In this document: piece after piece, positions 34,137 through 45,014 of the stretch
Layout: every line of letters starts with the position of its first letter
How positions within the stretch are numbered: the first letter of the stretch is position 1
Assembly: GCA_009599575.1 (NCBI GenBank)
Contig: VWND01000013.1
Location: forward strand, 930,001-994,000
From: Blumeriella jaapii
Lineage: Eukaryota; Ascomycota; Leotiomycetes; Helotiales; Drepanopezizaceae
DNA length: 64,000 nt
Direction of reading: 5' to 3'
Notes under the pieces: model-generated
Seen by the model: the letters and a program-made list of their open reading frames with translations, nothing else
Database searches by the model: none
Told to the model about the DNA's origin: nothing
Position numbers and translations under genes: made by a program

Positions 34137-36208
34137 ATGGACGGGAATCCCTACGCCGAGCAGCAGCACCAGCAGCGACGGCAATACCTGCTGGCCCAGC
34201 GGGCCGCAGTCGACGAGGAGCTGGCGTCTCTCGTCCGATCGTCCTCGCAACCGTCGTACCACCATCACCGGTCGCCCATACACAAGCACCATCGTCCGCG
34301 CCGCACCAGCAGCCATGTCGCGCGAAGCATGTCGAACGGCGGGGTCCCGGCCACGGCCGTGCATCTCTCGGTAGGATCCGCCTGGTGGTGACTGGACCTG
34401 ACGTGCTCTAACGCCTGAACAGGATCGAACGCGGGGTCGAGGGCGCTCTCGCAGTGCTCGACCCTTTCCATGGCACGCGGAGACTCGAGAGGCAACCTCT
34501 CGCCCCGGCTCAACGTCCCCTTCGCCCACAATGCGGCGATCCCCCTGCCCTGCGACCCCATGTCCCAGCACTCGGCCGTGATGGACTGGGTCGCCGAGGG
34601 ACAACAAGAACAACCCTACAATGCCTACGCGTATGCGCAGGCATCACCCCAACTCCAGCCGCCGTCGTCTCAGGACCACTCCGGCCTCGAACACGTCCCG
34701 GAGCTCGATTCGGTCGGGGAGAACCCCGGCGACTACATTAGCCGAACGCTCGGTCCCGCTGCCATCTCGCCGTCGGCGCCGGTGCCGGTGCCGGTGCCGC
34801 CGCCGGCTTCCGCACGCCCCAACCACCACTACCACCCCCACAACAACAACAACCGCAACAACCGACTTTCCATCAGCTCTTTCAACGCGCTGACACCGTC
34901 AACTCCCATGTCGGACTCGCTTACCATCGCGACAACGCTCGCGAGCGACCTGAGTCGGCAGAACAGTCTTTGCACGGGGCTCGAGAGCATGCAGATGCAG
35001 TTCGCGTCGAACCATTCCCTCTCGGCTGAGTCATCCGGCGATCCGTTCGTCTACGATCATGTGACGTCTCTCCAGCCTCTCCATCCTAGTCGGCGCTCGT
35101 CGGACGAAGAGCAGACTCGGCTCCTCGTGGGGACTGGGGGAGCAAGTCACGACGAGTCTCAATTCTCTCCCCACTTGTCCTTTTCCCCGTCGGACTCGTT
35201 TGGCGAGAAGATGGAACAGTCGCCGTCCCATGAAAGCACCTCATCGTCGGGCTCGTTGTCGTCGTCGTCTCGAAACGTCAAGCGCCTGCAAGACCAGATC
35301 AGTCTGGCGGCGGCACGACCGATCATGCCTAAGGGTGGTAGCGAGAGCATTGCCATGTCGCGTGAAGCTTCCTCCCGGGCGCGAATCGAGTCGAGAGACG
35401 GCTTCGTGCAAGACAAGGTTGCCATTTCCAAGCCTACCTACCAACGACCCAAGCACGAACGAGTCCATTGCGATCAATGCCAGAACCACCCAGAAGGCTT
35501 TCGCGGTGAGCATGAGCTGCGGCGTCATGTGGACCGAGAGCACAAGCCCTTGGTCAAGAAGTACATGTGCATCGAGCCGACCGATGGCGGGCACCACCCC
35601 CAGCCTGTCGTGCCTCTCTCGCGATGCAAGGCGTGCACGCAGCAAAAGAAGAAGTACGGCGCATACTACAATGCTGCGGCCCATCTGCGCAGGGCTCACT
35701 TCAACCCCAAGACCAAGGGCCGGTCGAAGAGCCAGCCGAAGTCAGATGAGCCTGATCGGCGGGGGGGAAGGGCGGTGGCGACTACCCCCCCATGTCCGAG
35801 CTGAGATTCTGGATGACAGACGTGGAGGAAGTCACCGACGCCCGGCGAGAAGCGGGGGACGCATCGGACGACGAAGCCCTCGACGATACTCTTTACACGC
35901 CGCACCCGATGCAAGCTGTGGGCAGCAATGCCAACCCAGACCATGCTTTCCTCGCCGATGCTCCACCCATCATCCGCCTCTACTCGTCGTCAACCAACAT
36001 CAACGACGGGATCTACAGCATGCAGAACATGCCTTTCGATTTGTCAGGTGCTGGCCAGCAGACTCAGTGCATGGACCCTTCCATGTACCTGTCTAGCCAG
36101 AACCATCTCCCTTTTTTCCCCGACACTGCTCCGAGTGACGCGATTACTTTTCTTCACGATCCTTCCTTTCCCTTGCAGAACTTTGATGAGTATGCGAGCT
36201 GGAATTAA
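34137..36208 (+). CDS. C2H2 zinc-finger protein (probable transcription factor), apparent frameshift
   Basis: Starts MDGNPYAEQQHQQRRQYLL. Exon 1 runs 34137-34370, an intron of about 52 nt follows (branch-like CTAAC, CAG end at 34422), and exon 2 is 34423-36208. The middle is Ser/Pro-rich and low in complexity, with an Asn/His stretch. The zinc-binding part is near the C-terminus: CDQCQNHPEGFRGEHELRR followed by HVDREH (C-x2-C and two His), then a second Cys/His cluster CKACTQQKKKYGAYYNAAAH with HLRRAHF. The frame breaks in a G7 run (35761-35767); one more G would join the zinc-finger frame to GGGDYPPMSELRFWMTD and an acidic tail ending LQNFDEYASWN. The exon 1-exon 2 phase is also off by one. 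No ortholog named; DNA-binding regulator inferred from fingers. Confidence 0.75.
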
Positions 36209-37598
36209 TCATTGGCTTCACACCTGCGATCAGTCGCATGATCGCTTCTCCACCCCCCGTGTATCAATTGTCGGTTTTCCTTGCTCCGATCCGTCTCACT
36301 CACTTGTAATCATGCTGTATGCATATGGTATGGCAGTAAGGTGTCTACGATTTTCCTTGTTTCCTTCCACACTGCTGTACACTATATCTAATGCCGTTTT
36401 GTACATATCTCGCATACACTTTGCTCCTCCGCCTCGTCAATCTCGAGGGGGCGGGGACGAAAAGGTATTTTTCAGCATTGAGGGTTTCCCTGATGGTCTT
36501 CGGGAGGGGGTCAGTTGTATCAAGAATTTTTTGGTCCTCTTTGTTTTGTCTTCTCTCCTTCCTCTCCTTGTCCTTCTGTTGCAAACCCCTCTGCCTGCTG
36601 TGCTGGCAAAATAGCACACGGCGGATATGATGTTGACGGGAAATGATAAATGGCTATGGGTCACGGCGGGTCACGGCTCGGCATCAGACAGACCAGACAG
36701 ACAGGCACGGTCGGTCCGTCTGCCGAGATCTCTTTTCACACGGTCTGGTTCTGCGTGGGTGGGGGTGGACATGTTATCGTATCTATCTATCGGATTATAA
36801 TGGAACGTCGGATCCCGAACCGAATTTTTGCATGCATGAAGTGTTTGTCTGCTTTGGCGTGATCCCTGCATTGAGAAAGCGCTCTTGTAGGTACAGCACC
36901 GTAGCTGGGGATCTGTGCATGATGTTGACATTCCGCATCAGGTCTCAGATGTAAACGAAAGGTGGTAGGTAGGTAGTTGTTTACCGTACTTACATTTTCC
37001 ATCAGTGAAAGAAAGGCATTTCGCTCCACCCCTGGCCAGGATTGCTGGAACAAGCAAGCGATGATGGTCGCTTGCTGAACTCCAAGGCCCTTTGCTGATG
37101 CTGATGCTGATGCTGAATGTGGGAAAGCTGCATCGTCGAAGTGCTCCTGCGTGCTTCTTGAATGTCGGGCCGGAGGTCCAGCCCGCTTGCGTTGCCCACG
37201 AGCGTGCGGTACTGAGAAGCTCAGTAGCTTCTCTTATCCTTTCTTGCTGCTTGTCCTCCGTAGGTAGGCATAAAAGGCTGGTATGTAGTACTGTAGTACA
37301 TACTGTACTGTACATACCTACTGTAGTAGTAGTAGCAGTGTCGATTTACGTCTAGCGGAATGCAGCCTAGGCTGTCTGCCTGTCTGCCTGTCTGCCTTCC
37401 TAGGACCTCCCAGGGCGAGGGGTTGAGGGGGGGGGGCACGGAAAGGTGCTACGACGCTAAGGTGTTAAACACAAAAAGTACGGCCCGGAAAGCAAGTCGT
37501 GATGTTACAGCCACTGTCTGCTGCTGTCAGCTACGCCCTTCGCTGCCCTTTGGCCATGGTCCGTATGGGCGTAAAGCCCGGATCAGAGGGGTGCTTGA

Positions 37599-37599
37599 T

Positions 37600-37630
<31 letters not shown>
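37599..37630 (+). repeat. Poly-G tract, 32 bases
   Basis: An uninterrupted G run, able to form G-quadruplex on the plus strand. Its length is easily mis-sized by sequencing. Confidence 0.95.
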
Positions 37631-37631
<1 letters not shown>

Positions 37632-38742
37632 AGCTAGCTACCTACTATACTTGATAGGGAGCCGGCTCCTAGGCCTCTCTCTCTCTCCCTCGACGCTGAT
37701 GAAAGCTGCCATGGTTCGCGCCGACCCCGGGGGTCCGCAGCTCGGTTGTTGTGCTGTGCTGTGCTTGATGTTGCTGTTGCTGTTGCTGTTGCTGTTCTCT
37801 CCTGTGTGTGAAGAGAGGGAGGGGATGGCGTCGAGCTATATACCTACAGTACTGTACTGTACACACATCTCGAAGCCTCGACGTTGACCGGCTGGCTGTT
37901 TGTCGTACTGTATTGTATTGTATTGTATACCTACCTACAGTACCTAGGTATGTACCTACAGTACAGTTTGTATGGTGTCGGGATACACATACCCCAAGCA
38001 AAACCCCCACAAATTTCGCTTTGGCGAAATCCCCGGATCCACAATCCACTCCTCAGTCCTACGGTACTACGGTACTACTCCCCTTTCCCGCCCCGGCGCG
38101 GCGGCACCACCACCACCACGATCGTGGAGAGAGGCTTCGCTCTTCGGCCAAGCTGCTGGGAGGGCGTGGCGACGGAGCATACATACACACTGTACTTACT
38201 GTACTGTACTGTACTTACTGTACATACAGTCGCATCTCTCTCCCATGCATGCCCCCCATGCGCCGATCTTCTCCTGTATGTACACAGTAAAGTAGGTCCG
38301 TCGACGTCGTTGCCCAAAGCGGTAGAACGCGCGAGGGCTGGGCTGGCCACGGGGGGTCTATCTGTCTGTCTGTCTGTCTGCCTCTGCGTTAGAGTTGTCG
38401 CTAGAGGCTTGAGTTTGACGTCGCGAGATGAGATGAGATGGTGTTAAATATAAGCCACCCTGCCAAAAAAAAAAAAAAAAACAACGGGGTCCGGGGGGAC
38501 GGCGGAGGCTTCGCGTGTGCGCTTCTCGCAAAGCTAGCCGTGGAGGGAGGGGGACGGTGACTTGAGGCTGATATTGCGCTGTGCTGTATGGATGGATGGA
38601 TGGATGGATGTGTGTGTGTAAGTACATACAGTAGATACATCTATCTGTACGCTTTGCTCTTCTTCTACCGGTTGTATACTGGGAGTGGATCCCACACCTG
38701 TGCCATGAGACGCGGGGAGGGTGGAGGGGGGGGAAAGAGATG

Positions 38743-38750
38743 TATATAAA
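38743..38750 (+). promoter_or_regulatory. TATA box of the CE5 esterase gene
   Basis: TATATAAA lies about 130 bp before the ATG at 38879, followed by a CT-rich leader, a standard arrangement for strongly expressed secreted fungal proteins. Confidence 0.65.
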
Positions 38751-38878
38751 CACACGTCTTTTACCTCTCGTCTCGTCTGTCATCACGCTTCACTTCACGA
38801 TCACGTCGGTCTTCTCCCTTCTGTTTTTCTCTCTTTCTTCCTTTCTCTCACGCATCACATCTCGCAAGTGTCGGCCAC

Positions 38879-39873
38879 ATGAAGACCACGTTCGCTCTCG
38901 TCGCCTTGGCAGGTCTGGCAGCGGCTGCTCCAGTACTCGAGGAGCGCGCTGGATGCGCAACGGGTGTCCAGTATGTACTGATATTACTACTACTATGTCT
39001 CTCCCTCTCAATCTCCATACACATTTCTTGATATGAGAACCCCCCCCCGAAAACCTTCCCACTGTAACGGTCTAACACGCCCCAGCATGATCGTCGCCCG
39101 CGCTTCCACCGAGAAACAAGGCGAGGGCATCATCGGCCAAGTCGCCAGCATGGTCGAGCAAGCCATCCCCGGCTCCGACTCCGAGGCCGTCGTCTACCCC
39201 GCCACGCTGTCCAACTACCAGTCCTCGCAGGCGCAGGGCGTCGCCGCCATGAAGACGCTGATCACGGACTACGCCGCCCGGTGTCCGGAGAGCAAGATCG
39301 CGCTGCTGGGCTACAGCCAGGTGAGTGAGATGCTTGGTTGGCGTGCTTGCGTGGTCCACCCGCTCCACACGAGGCCCAACCTCCTCCCCCCCCCCCCCCC
39401 CCCACGCGAAACGGGTCTTGCCCATCTCGGGCGGCGGCTCCATGTCGAGGTCGATGCTGATGCGGGACCCACGCACGACAGGGCGCGCACGTCTGCGCGG
39501 ATACCATGTGCGGCTCGACGAGCAGCGCGGCGATTCCGTCCGCGATCGCGAGAGAACAGTACGTGCGTTGCCTCTCCGTCGCGCCCCGCGCCTCTTCTAA
39601 CGCCGGACGGGTGTAGTCGTCGCCGTCATCCAGATGGGCGACCCGAGCCACGCCGTCGGCCAGCCGTACAACGTCGGGACCAGCACGCGGGACGGCATCT
39701 TCGCCCGGCGCAACACGGCGTCGTGCCTGGGCACGGCCTACACCCAGAGCTACTGCGATAGCGAGGACACTTTCTGTGACGGCGGGAACAGCATCGAGGT
39801 GCACCTGGACTATGTGCGGAAGTATGGGGCGCAGGCGGCGGCTTACATCGAGTGTCGGGTGAGAGGGTTTTAA
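38879..39873 (+). CDS. Secreted CE5 family esterase (cutinase/acetylxylan esterase-like)
   Basis: Alpha/beta-hydrolase of the cutinase/acetylxylan esterase family. Signal peptide MKTTFALVALAGLAAAAPV with a propeptide before the first Cys (CATGVHMIVARASTE). The nucleophile is in GYSQ (Ser108), followed across an intron by GAHVCADTMCG; the Asp is in CDSEDTFCDGG and the His in VHLDYVRKYG. Paired Cys residues fit the family's disulphides. Exons 38879-38970, 39086-39320, 39482-39558 and from about 39617; the last junction is off by one base, so the 39559-39616 intron boundaries or the sequence need correction. Intron 2 contains a long C-run. The ASTEKQGEG stretch favours acetylxylan esterase over true cutinase, but this is weak. 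Acts outside the cell on plant polymers. Convergent with the DJ-1-like gene, 108 bp apart. Confidence 0.85.
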
Positions 39874-39981
39874 GAGCTGTGTTGTCTATGCAGCGAATAC
39901 AGCACCAAGCCAAGCCCAGAGTGACACAGCCAATCTGATGACCCGAGGAAGGTCAACGTGTGACAGAGCGAGCATGACATG

Positions 39982-40857
39982 CTACTGGACCGCCTTCAAG
40001 ATGGCCTCGCCAACGCCAGCCGCCGACGCCGGATTCTGCCCCGTGATGATGTTCCCGCTGACCACCACATTCGGCGCCCAGTCGCTTCCGGCCGCCTGGT
40101 ACTTGCCGCCGCTCGCCACGTTCAGCTGGTCCTCCAGAAGGAACGGCATCGCTTGGGTCAAGCCAACCGCCTCTTCCTCCGAGGTCGAGAAGCCCGTGAC
40201 GGCGTGGTCCTGGAGCAGGTACTCGCCAGACGGCCTCTTGACGTAGGCGAGCGCCGCGGGGCCGTGACAGACTGCCGCGACGACCTTGCCGGCCGAGGCG
40301 AACTCGTTGATGATCTGGTGGGAGGTAGCGTCGTGCGCGAGATCCCACATCGCTGTAGCACCGACGTTAGCACGACGCTCTCTGTCGGGTAGAAACGTGC
40401 GCCATCGCTCCTCATACATGTGCATGTTTCGCGGGGGGGAGGGGGGGCAGGAGGAAGTAGACGGCGATTGCAACATACGTCCATGGCCACCAACGTAAAA
40501 GATGGCGTCGAACTCGCGCGCGCGCCCCACGAACGAAGACAGCTTCTCGGTCGTGGTCCACAGCTTCTCGTTGCTGTTCAGGAAGTCCATGCACGCCGTG
40601 TCCTCCTTCGACCCTTCGACCGAAGCTGGGTCGAGGGGCGACGCGCCGCCCGCCGGCGAGGCGATGGTCAGCTGCGCGTGGGGAGCGAGAACCGCGTAGG
40701 GGTGTGCAAGTTCGGGCTGGGAGAGAGAGAAGTCAGCCATGGCTGGGAGAGTCAAGGGCCAGCAGGATGTACGTACCAGATACCAACCGGTTTTCCGGTC
40801 GAGTGCTCCCATCTTGCTGTGGCTCGTGAGCACGAAGAGAATTTTGGGAGGAGACAT
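39982..40857 (-). CDS. DJ-1/PfpI family protein, Hsp31-like (putative glyoxalase III)
   Basis: A 229-residue DJ-1 superfamily protein. Start MSPPKILFVLTSHSKMG; the motif TGWYLPELAHPY places the conserved acidic residue (Glu29), and AAVCHGPAAL holds the nucleophile Cys135 followed by His136 (elbow). GGHGPMWDLA is the loop next to the site. This pattern is that of the Hsp31/glyoxalase III branch, which converts methylglyoxal to D-lactate without glutathione and acts as a stress protein. Exons 40857-40777, 40716-40479, 40352-39982. Both introns (60 and 126 nt) are multiples of three and contain no stop, so unspliced RNA would still encode a longer protein of 291 residues. Three AGATAAG sites lie 250-290 bp upstream. 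Confidence 0.88.
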   Translation of the reverse strand: MSPPKILFVLTSHSKMGALDRKTGWYLVRTSCWPLTLPAMADFSLSQPELAHPYAVLAPHAQLTIASPAGGASPLDPASVEGSKEDTACMDFLNSNEKLWTTTEKLSSFVGRAREFDAIFYVGGHGRMLQSPSTSSCPPSPPRNMHMYEERWRTFLPDRERRANVGATAMWDLAHDATSHQIINEFASAGKVVAAVCHGPAALAYVKRPSGEYLLQDHAVTGFSTSEEEAVGLTQAMPFLLEDQLNVASGGKYQAAGSDWAPNVVVSGNIITGQNPASAAGVGEAILKAVQ

Positions 40858-41107
40858 TTTCTTGATGATTGAGTGGTTTGGAAGATGGTGGTGGGGGGGG
40901 GAGCTTTCGTATTATAGTGCAGTGTAGAGTACTGTAGCGAGTGTAGTTGTTTACCTCGGAAAAGAGGATGTACGATGACGTTTTTGAGTAGTGGGGTGAG
41001 ACGAATCGTAGAATAACATTTGGATCCGAATACGGCCATACTCTGTATGCACACACTGCAGTGTATGAGTCGAAATCCCCTCCTATTCTTTGTTGTTCCG
41101 CAACGAA

Positions 41108-41145
41108 GATAAGCGAAACCGAAGATAAGCGAAAACGAAGATAAG
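41108..41145 (+). promoter_or_regulatory. Three GATA-factor sites 16 bp apart
   Basis: GATAAG occurs at 41108-41113, 41124-41129 and 41140-41145, each preceded by A, giving AGATAAG, a perfect HGATAR match for fungal GATA regulators (nitrogen, iron or light control). The 16-bp spacing is part of a small tandem repeat with GCGAAA between sites. The cluster is 250-290 bp before the DJ-1-like start, read toward it on the opposite strand, and beyond the Ntr1 stop. Confidence 0.6.
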
Positions 41146-41526
41146 CGAAAATTACCCCGCGCTGAAGCCGTGGGTGAAGATGGAGCCAACCCCCCGGCAC
41201 CAGGTTCGGAGATCTTGTTTAGAGAAAGAAAGATGGCGAAATCAAGCGCGTAATCGATAAGTCTCGGAACCATAATAAACGGGATGATGCTGAAGTCGTC
41301 TGGAAGACAAGGATACTGTGACGCAAGCGAACTCGATCCGGGCACTCGCCGGCGTCGACATACTGTGCTCTGTACCGGAGTACTCCAACGTTCGACGAGG
41401 ATGAATCGCTCCGAATGGTGATAACCTACCTACGGGATGTACAGCATCTACTGTACCCCACCCCGACCCTTCGCAAGGTCTAAGGAATCCAGGCACCTGT
41501 GGTATCATCATGCTGCTCAATAGCCC

Positions 41527-44286
41527 CTACTTTACATTCTGCCACGCCATGCCCAGCAAGGTGTCTCTCGCGGCCTCACTCTCCCAATCGATCCTCAACT
41601 CCACCTGTTCCGGCCCTTTCTTCGAAATGGCAACTAAGCTATCCCCCTTGAAATACGCGAGCGTCCCGTTCTTCCCATTGCCCGCAGCCGTGATTCTGTA
41701 CAGCGGTCCCGCCGAATGCAGCACTTTCTTCTCGGCCAGGAATTGCAAGTCGTTCTCGATACACCAGTCCTCGATTCTGTGTCTGAAGGTGACTTCTTCC
41801 ACGACTGGCGCTGCTTTCTTGGCGGGGGTGGGTGCGGCGGGGGGCGACTTGGAGACGCGGGTAGACTTGGAAGGCGCCGGAAGTTGTGTGGCTGCAGCGG
41901 ACCCGAGATCAAGCGCGTGATTGATCATGTCGTGGCCCTTCTCAAACTCGACTTGGATTGACTTGAGGCTTTTGATGTCGTCCGGGAAGACGGAGTCGCG
42001 CCACCACTCGAACCATTGGCCGATTTCTTGGTTGGGGCCGACGACTGTCAACCATTGATGGAGAATGTTCTGCCACATCGGGAAGAGAGTTTCAACGATG
42101 ACCTGTGCTAACACTCGAGGTTTCAAAATGTTCTTCCAGGCTAGGACACCCTCCAAAGTTTTCATGTACGGCGTCTGATCATTGGGATCAATCATGAAAT
42201 ACTCCGGATTTTTCAAGAACTTGCCCATGACTGGAAGAACATGGTTCATGATCAAAGGTGTCCAGTGATCGTTGCCAGGGTTCGGGCATAGGACAATGCG
42301 CCACTGCTCGAGTCCTGGAATAACACCTTTACGGAAATCCCAGCTGTCGATAAGTTGACGGAACTTGCGTTTGACATCGCTTACCAGACCAGATGAGCTT
42401 TTCGGGTCCACGTGATGCGCTGGTAGATACTGGAGCCATGGAAATAACCACAAGTGTGGCAGCTCCTTGGTCCGCCTTTTCTTCGGATTCCAAGACGAGA
42501 CTGCTCCATTGAGTTTCCCGACAACAGCTTGTTCAAGGATCTGGGTGTGGACAAAAGATGGCAACAGGCCTTCCCAGGCATCGAGAAGAGCCAGCAGAGG
42601 CCTGGGATCGTGAACGTCCCAGGTTTGAGTGATCGCAGAAACGATCTTTGGAAATATGATCTTGTAAATCATGCTCTCATAGGCCGTTGTGGACTTCGAA
42701 TGGATCCGATGCGAGCCATCGTTCTTCCCATAGCCCCGATTTGTGACCGCTCCTCCATCATTGGCAAGGGTTCCAAGGATATGTCGTATTTCGAAGAGCT
42801 GAGGCGTCTTCCCGTCGAGCTTCGGATTTTCCAGTGGTTGCCAACCTTCAACGGCTTGCCGTAAGAACGGGTGCACTGCAGCCACAGCAATACTAGATAG
42901 CTCCTCGCTGCCTTTCGAGGCCCCTGGCTCGCTCAAGGAATCCGCAGCTACCAATGCTTCGATCACCGGATCCCATTCTAGATCTTTCACGGCCTGTGAG
43001 ACCGATGCAACGGAATCAGCGAATGACTTCATGTGATCGTATTCTCGTTGTTCGTCGTCGATCTCTTGCTGCTGCTGAATGATGGTCATCCCAATATACG
43101 CTTTGCGCTCCTCCAGGTTCTTCCATTCTTCCACATATGCAGAGAGATCGTTCTGGGCCCGTCGCGCTAACTTCTTAGATTCTGCCTGCTCCGATGTCTC
43201 AAATGACACTCCACCGGCCGTAGGGGTCAGAAGCCCAGAGGTTGAGGTAAGCAATCGTTGACCGGGTGCAGTCATATCCAGAATAGGGGCAAACGCTTCC
43301 GGTATTTCCAAACCCGGAGCAGCCCTCTGTACCTCTTCCAACGTACGGAATTTGGGCTTGGGGGCTCTTCGAGGCGTACTCAATCCACTTCCACCTCTAC
43401 TTTCGAGTCCAGACTTCGGTTGTTTTCGGTGTTTCTTCCTCTCTTCGTCAGAATCCTCATACTTTTCGCCTCTCAATTTGGCCTGACGTTTCTCTTCTTC
43501 AATTTCCTGTTTCGATTTTTCTTTCACAGCGCCCAGCCCAACACCTTGCGGCCTTAACGTAACCTCAATAACCCCACTCCGTCCCTGTCCTTCTTTCCCC
43601 AGGCCATCGCCCTCTTTATAGCCCATCTTGGCCATCATTCTTGCCGCAAAAGAACCAGCATTGACCCCGGGCGCGACCTGCTTCTTCCCTCCACCTCGCC
43701 CGTTACTGACCGGCGTCGAGAACGCACTCGGCCTCGCAATCCTCGGCGTCGAGACCTCATCATCCACGTTCTGCAATATCGGCACCGCAGCCGACGATGG
43801 CACGAACCCCCGACCCAAAGGCGTATGAGTCCTCGCAGGGGTAAAACCCGTTTTCTTCGGCGCAGGACTTTGAAAGCCCAGTCCTTGAGGCGCGGCAGCT
43901 TCAATGTCTTGCTCGTCATCCATGTCCACATCTCCTACATCCTCCTCCCCCTCCTCGTCGTCTTCGTCGTCGTCTCCGTCCTCATTTACGCTCTTCTCCC
44001 TCGTTGACACAAACGCCATTCCCTTTCCTCTCAACGTCTTCCCCTTCCATCTCTTGCCCGGCCCGTCATCCTCGCTCTCCGATCCAAACACGCCCAAAGC
44101 TGCGCTCTCCTTCGTGTCGCGACCTGTGCGTCTTCGTTTCCGTGGGTTGTAGTCGGCGAATTCGTCGGCGTTGGGGTCTGTGTTTGGATGCAGAAAGTCG
44201 TCGTCATCTTCCGACTCGGAGGAAGAGTTGTGAGCGTAGGCGCGCATGGTAGACATTGTGGCGTTGAGACGGTGTGAGTTGAACAC
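41527..44286 (-). CDS. Ntr1/TFIP11-like G-patch splicing factor
   Basis: A 919-residue protein of the tuftelin-interacting protein 11/Ntr1 family, which activates the helicase Prp43/DHX15 to take apart the spliceosome. The N-terminus is acidic and low in complexity (SSESEDDDDFLHPNTD; later a long Glu/Asp run). The G-patch lies at residues 211-255: SFAARMMAKMGYKEGDGLGK, then GRSGVIEVTLRPQGVGLG. The C-terminal GCFC-type region contains the NILKPRVLAQVIVETLFPMW and WLTVVGPNQEIGQWFEWW stretches. There are no introns. A later start at MSTMRAYAHN (residue 11) is an alternative. Nuclear. Divergent from the Stu2-like gene, with 728 bp between the starts. Confidence 0.9.
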   Translation of the reverse strand: MFNSHRLNATMSTMRAYAHNSSSESEDDDDFLHPNTDPNADEFADYNPRKRRRTGRDTKESAALGVFGSESEDDGPGKRWKGKTLRGKGMAFVSTREKSVNEDGDDDEDDEEGEEDVGDVDMDDEQDIEAAAPQGLGFQSPAPKKTGFTPARTHTPLGRGFVPSSAAVPILQNVDDEVSTPRIARPSAFSTPVSNGRGGGKKQVAPGVNAGSFAARMMAKMGYKEGDGLGKEGQGRSGVIEVTLRPQGVGLGAVKEKSKQEIEEEKRQAKLRGEKYEDSDEERKKHRKQPKSGLESRGGSGLSTPRRAPKPKFRTLEEVQRAAPGLEIPEAFAPILDMTAPGQRLLTSTSGLLTPTAGGVSFETSEQAESKKLARRAQNDLSAYVEEWKNLEERKAYIGMTIIQQQQEIDDEQREYDHMKSFADSVASVSQAVKDLEWDPVIEALVAADSLSEPGASKGSEELSSIAVAAVHPFLRQAVEGWQPLENPKLDGKTPQLFEIRHILGTLANDGGAVTNRGYGKNDGSHRIHSKSTTAYESMIYKIIFPKIVSAITQTWDVHDPRPLLALLDAWEGLLPSFVHTQILEQAVVGKLNGAVSSWNPKKRRTKELPHLWLFPWLQYLPAHHVDPKSSSGLVSDVKRKFRQLIDSWDFRKGVIPGLEQWRIVLCPNPGNDHWTPLIMNHVLPVMGKFLKNPEYFMIDPNDQTPYMKTLEGVLAWKNILKPRVLAQVIVETLFPMWQNILHQWLTVVGPNQEIGQWFEWWRDSVFPDDIKSLKSIQVEFEKGHDMINHALDLGSAAATQLPAPSKSTRVSKSPPAAPTPAKKAAPVVEEVTFRHRIEDWCIENDLQFLAEKKVLHSAGPLYRITAAGNGKNGTLAYFKGDSLVAISKKGPEQVELRIDWESEAARDTLLGMAWQNVK

Positions 44287-45014
44287 TCGACACGGAAACG
44301 TTGAAGCTCTATTTTCACGTTCGGGGGCCGGAGCCTCGCGCGCCGAACTAGCGTCACGGGCACGTGATATCGCCCGCCAGAAATCTTAAGCTCTTGCGCA
44401 ACGCAGCCTTTCGTGGCATTCGATCCCACGCCTATACCACTCATGAGCATTGGTTTCTTGATCAAGCAGCACCGTCTTCCTGTACAGATCTTCTTGTACT
44501 GCACCTATGCTGAGCCGGAGTCCTCGGCGGAAGCTTGAACATCGAATATCGAACATCAGGCAGGGGTTTCGCCGTTCCCACTCCAACGCGCAGGCGGGCC
44601 ACAGCGGAATCGCCGAAAATCAACAAACGACCATCTTCTTGCAAATCCCACGAGATCCTCGAGAAGTGCTGTCCACATCTACCAGCTTCTGCTATCTGCG
44701 CAAGGCCTGTTCAAGACACACGCGCCGAATTCCAAACACTTGCTTTGAAGGAAGCCACGACCTCCAACGTTGTTGCGCCCGAAGCTCGAAAATAAAGTAG
44801 GCATCTCCCTCCCCTCCCCCTCCCCCTCCATCTTCAGAGGGAACATGGTGTTGGCCGTGACAGCTCGCCCGTGTCCCTTCTTCCGTCTGCGATAATGCAG
44901 AAGCACATTTCTCTACCTTTGCTCAAGCTAAGCCGGCGCGTTGCAGGAAGAATCTCTGGCACTCCACCTCCACCGCCAAAAGAAAAATCAACGACCTCGA
45001 TCGGCTTCGACGGC
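44287..45014. promoter_or_regulatory. Shared divergent promoter region of Ntr1 and Stu2 genes
   Basis: A 728-bp gap between two divergently transcribed genes should hold both promoters. No TATA box stands out. An in-frame Met at 44871 upstream of the Stu2 start could extend that protein, but the added residues do not look conserved. Confidence 0.5.

Larger units (their letters stand above)
36209..38878. other. Intergenic region with poly-G tract and microsatellites
   Basis: About 2.7 kb without a recognisable gene. It includes a 32-base G run (37599-37630), CTG repeats near 37770-37800, TACTG/CAGTA runs (37295-37320, 37850, 37960, 38195-38225), TGTC repeats near 38358-38380 and a TATA box for the CE5 gene at its end. 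Confidence 0.6.

Noticed and set aside
37360..37887. Open frame through the poly-G tract
   Set aside because: Poly-Gly and poly-Leu come from homopolymer and CTG repeats; no conserved sequence.
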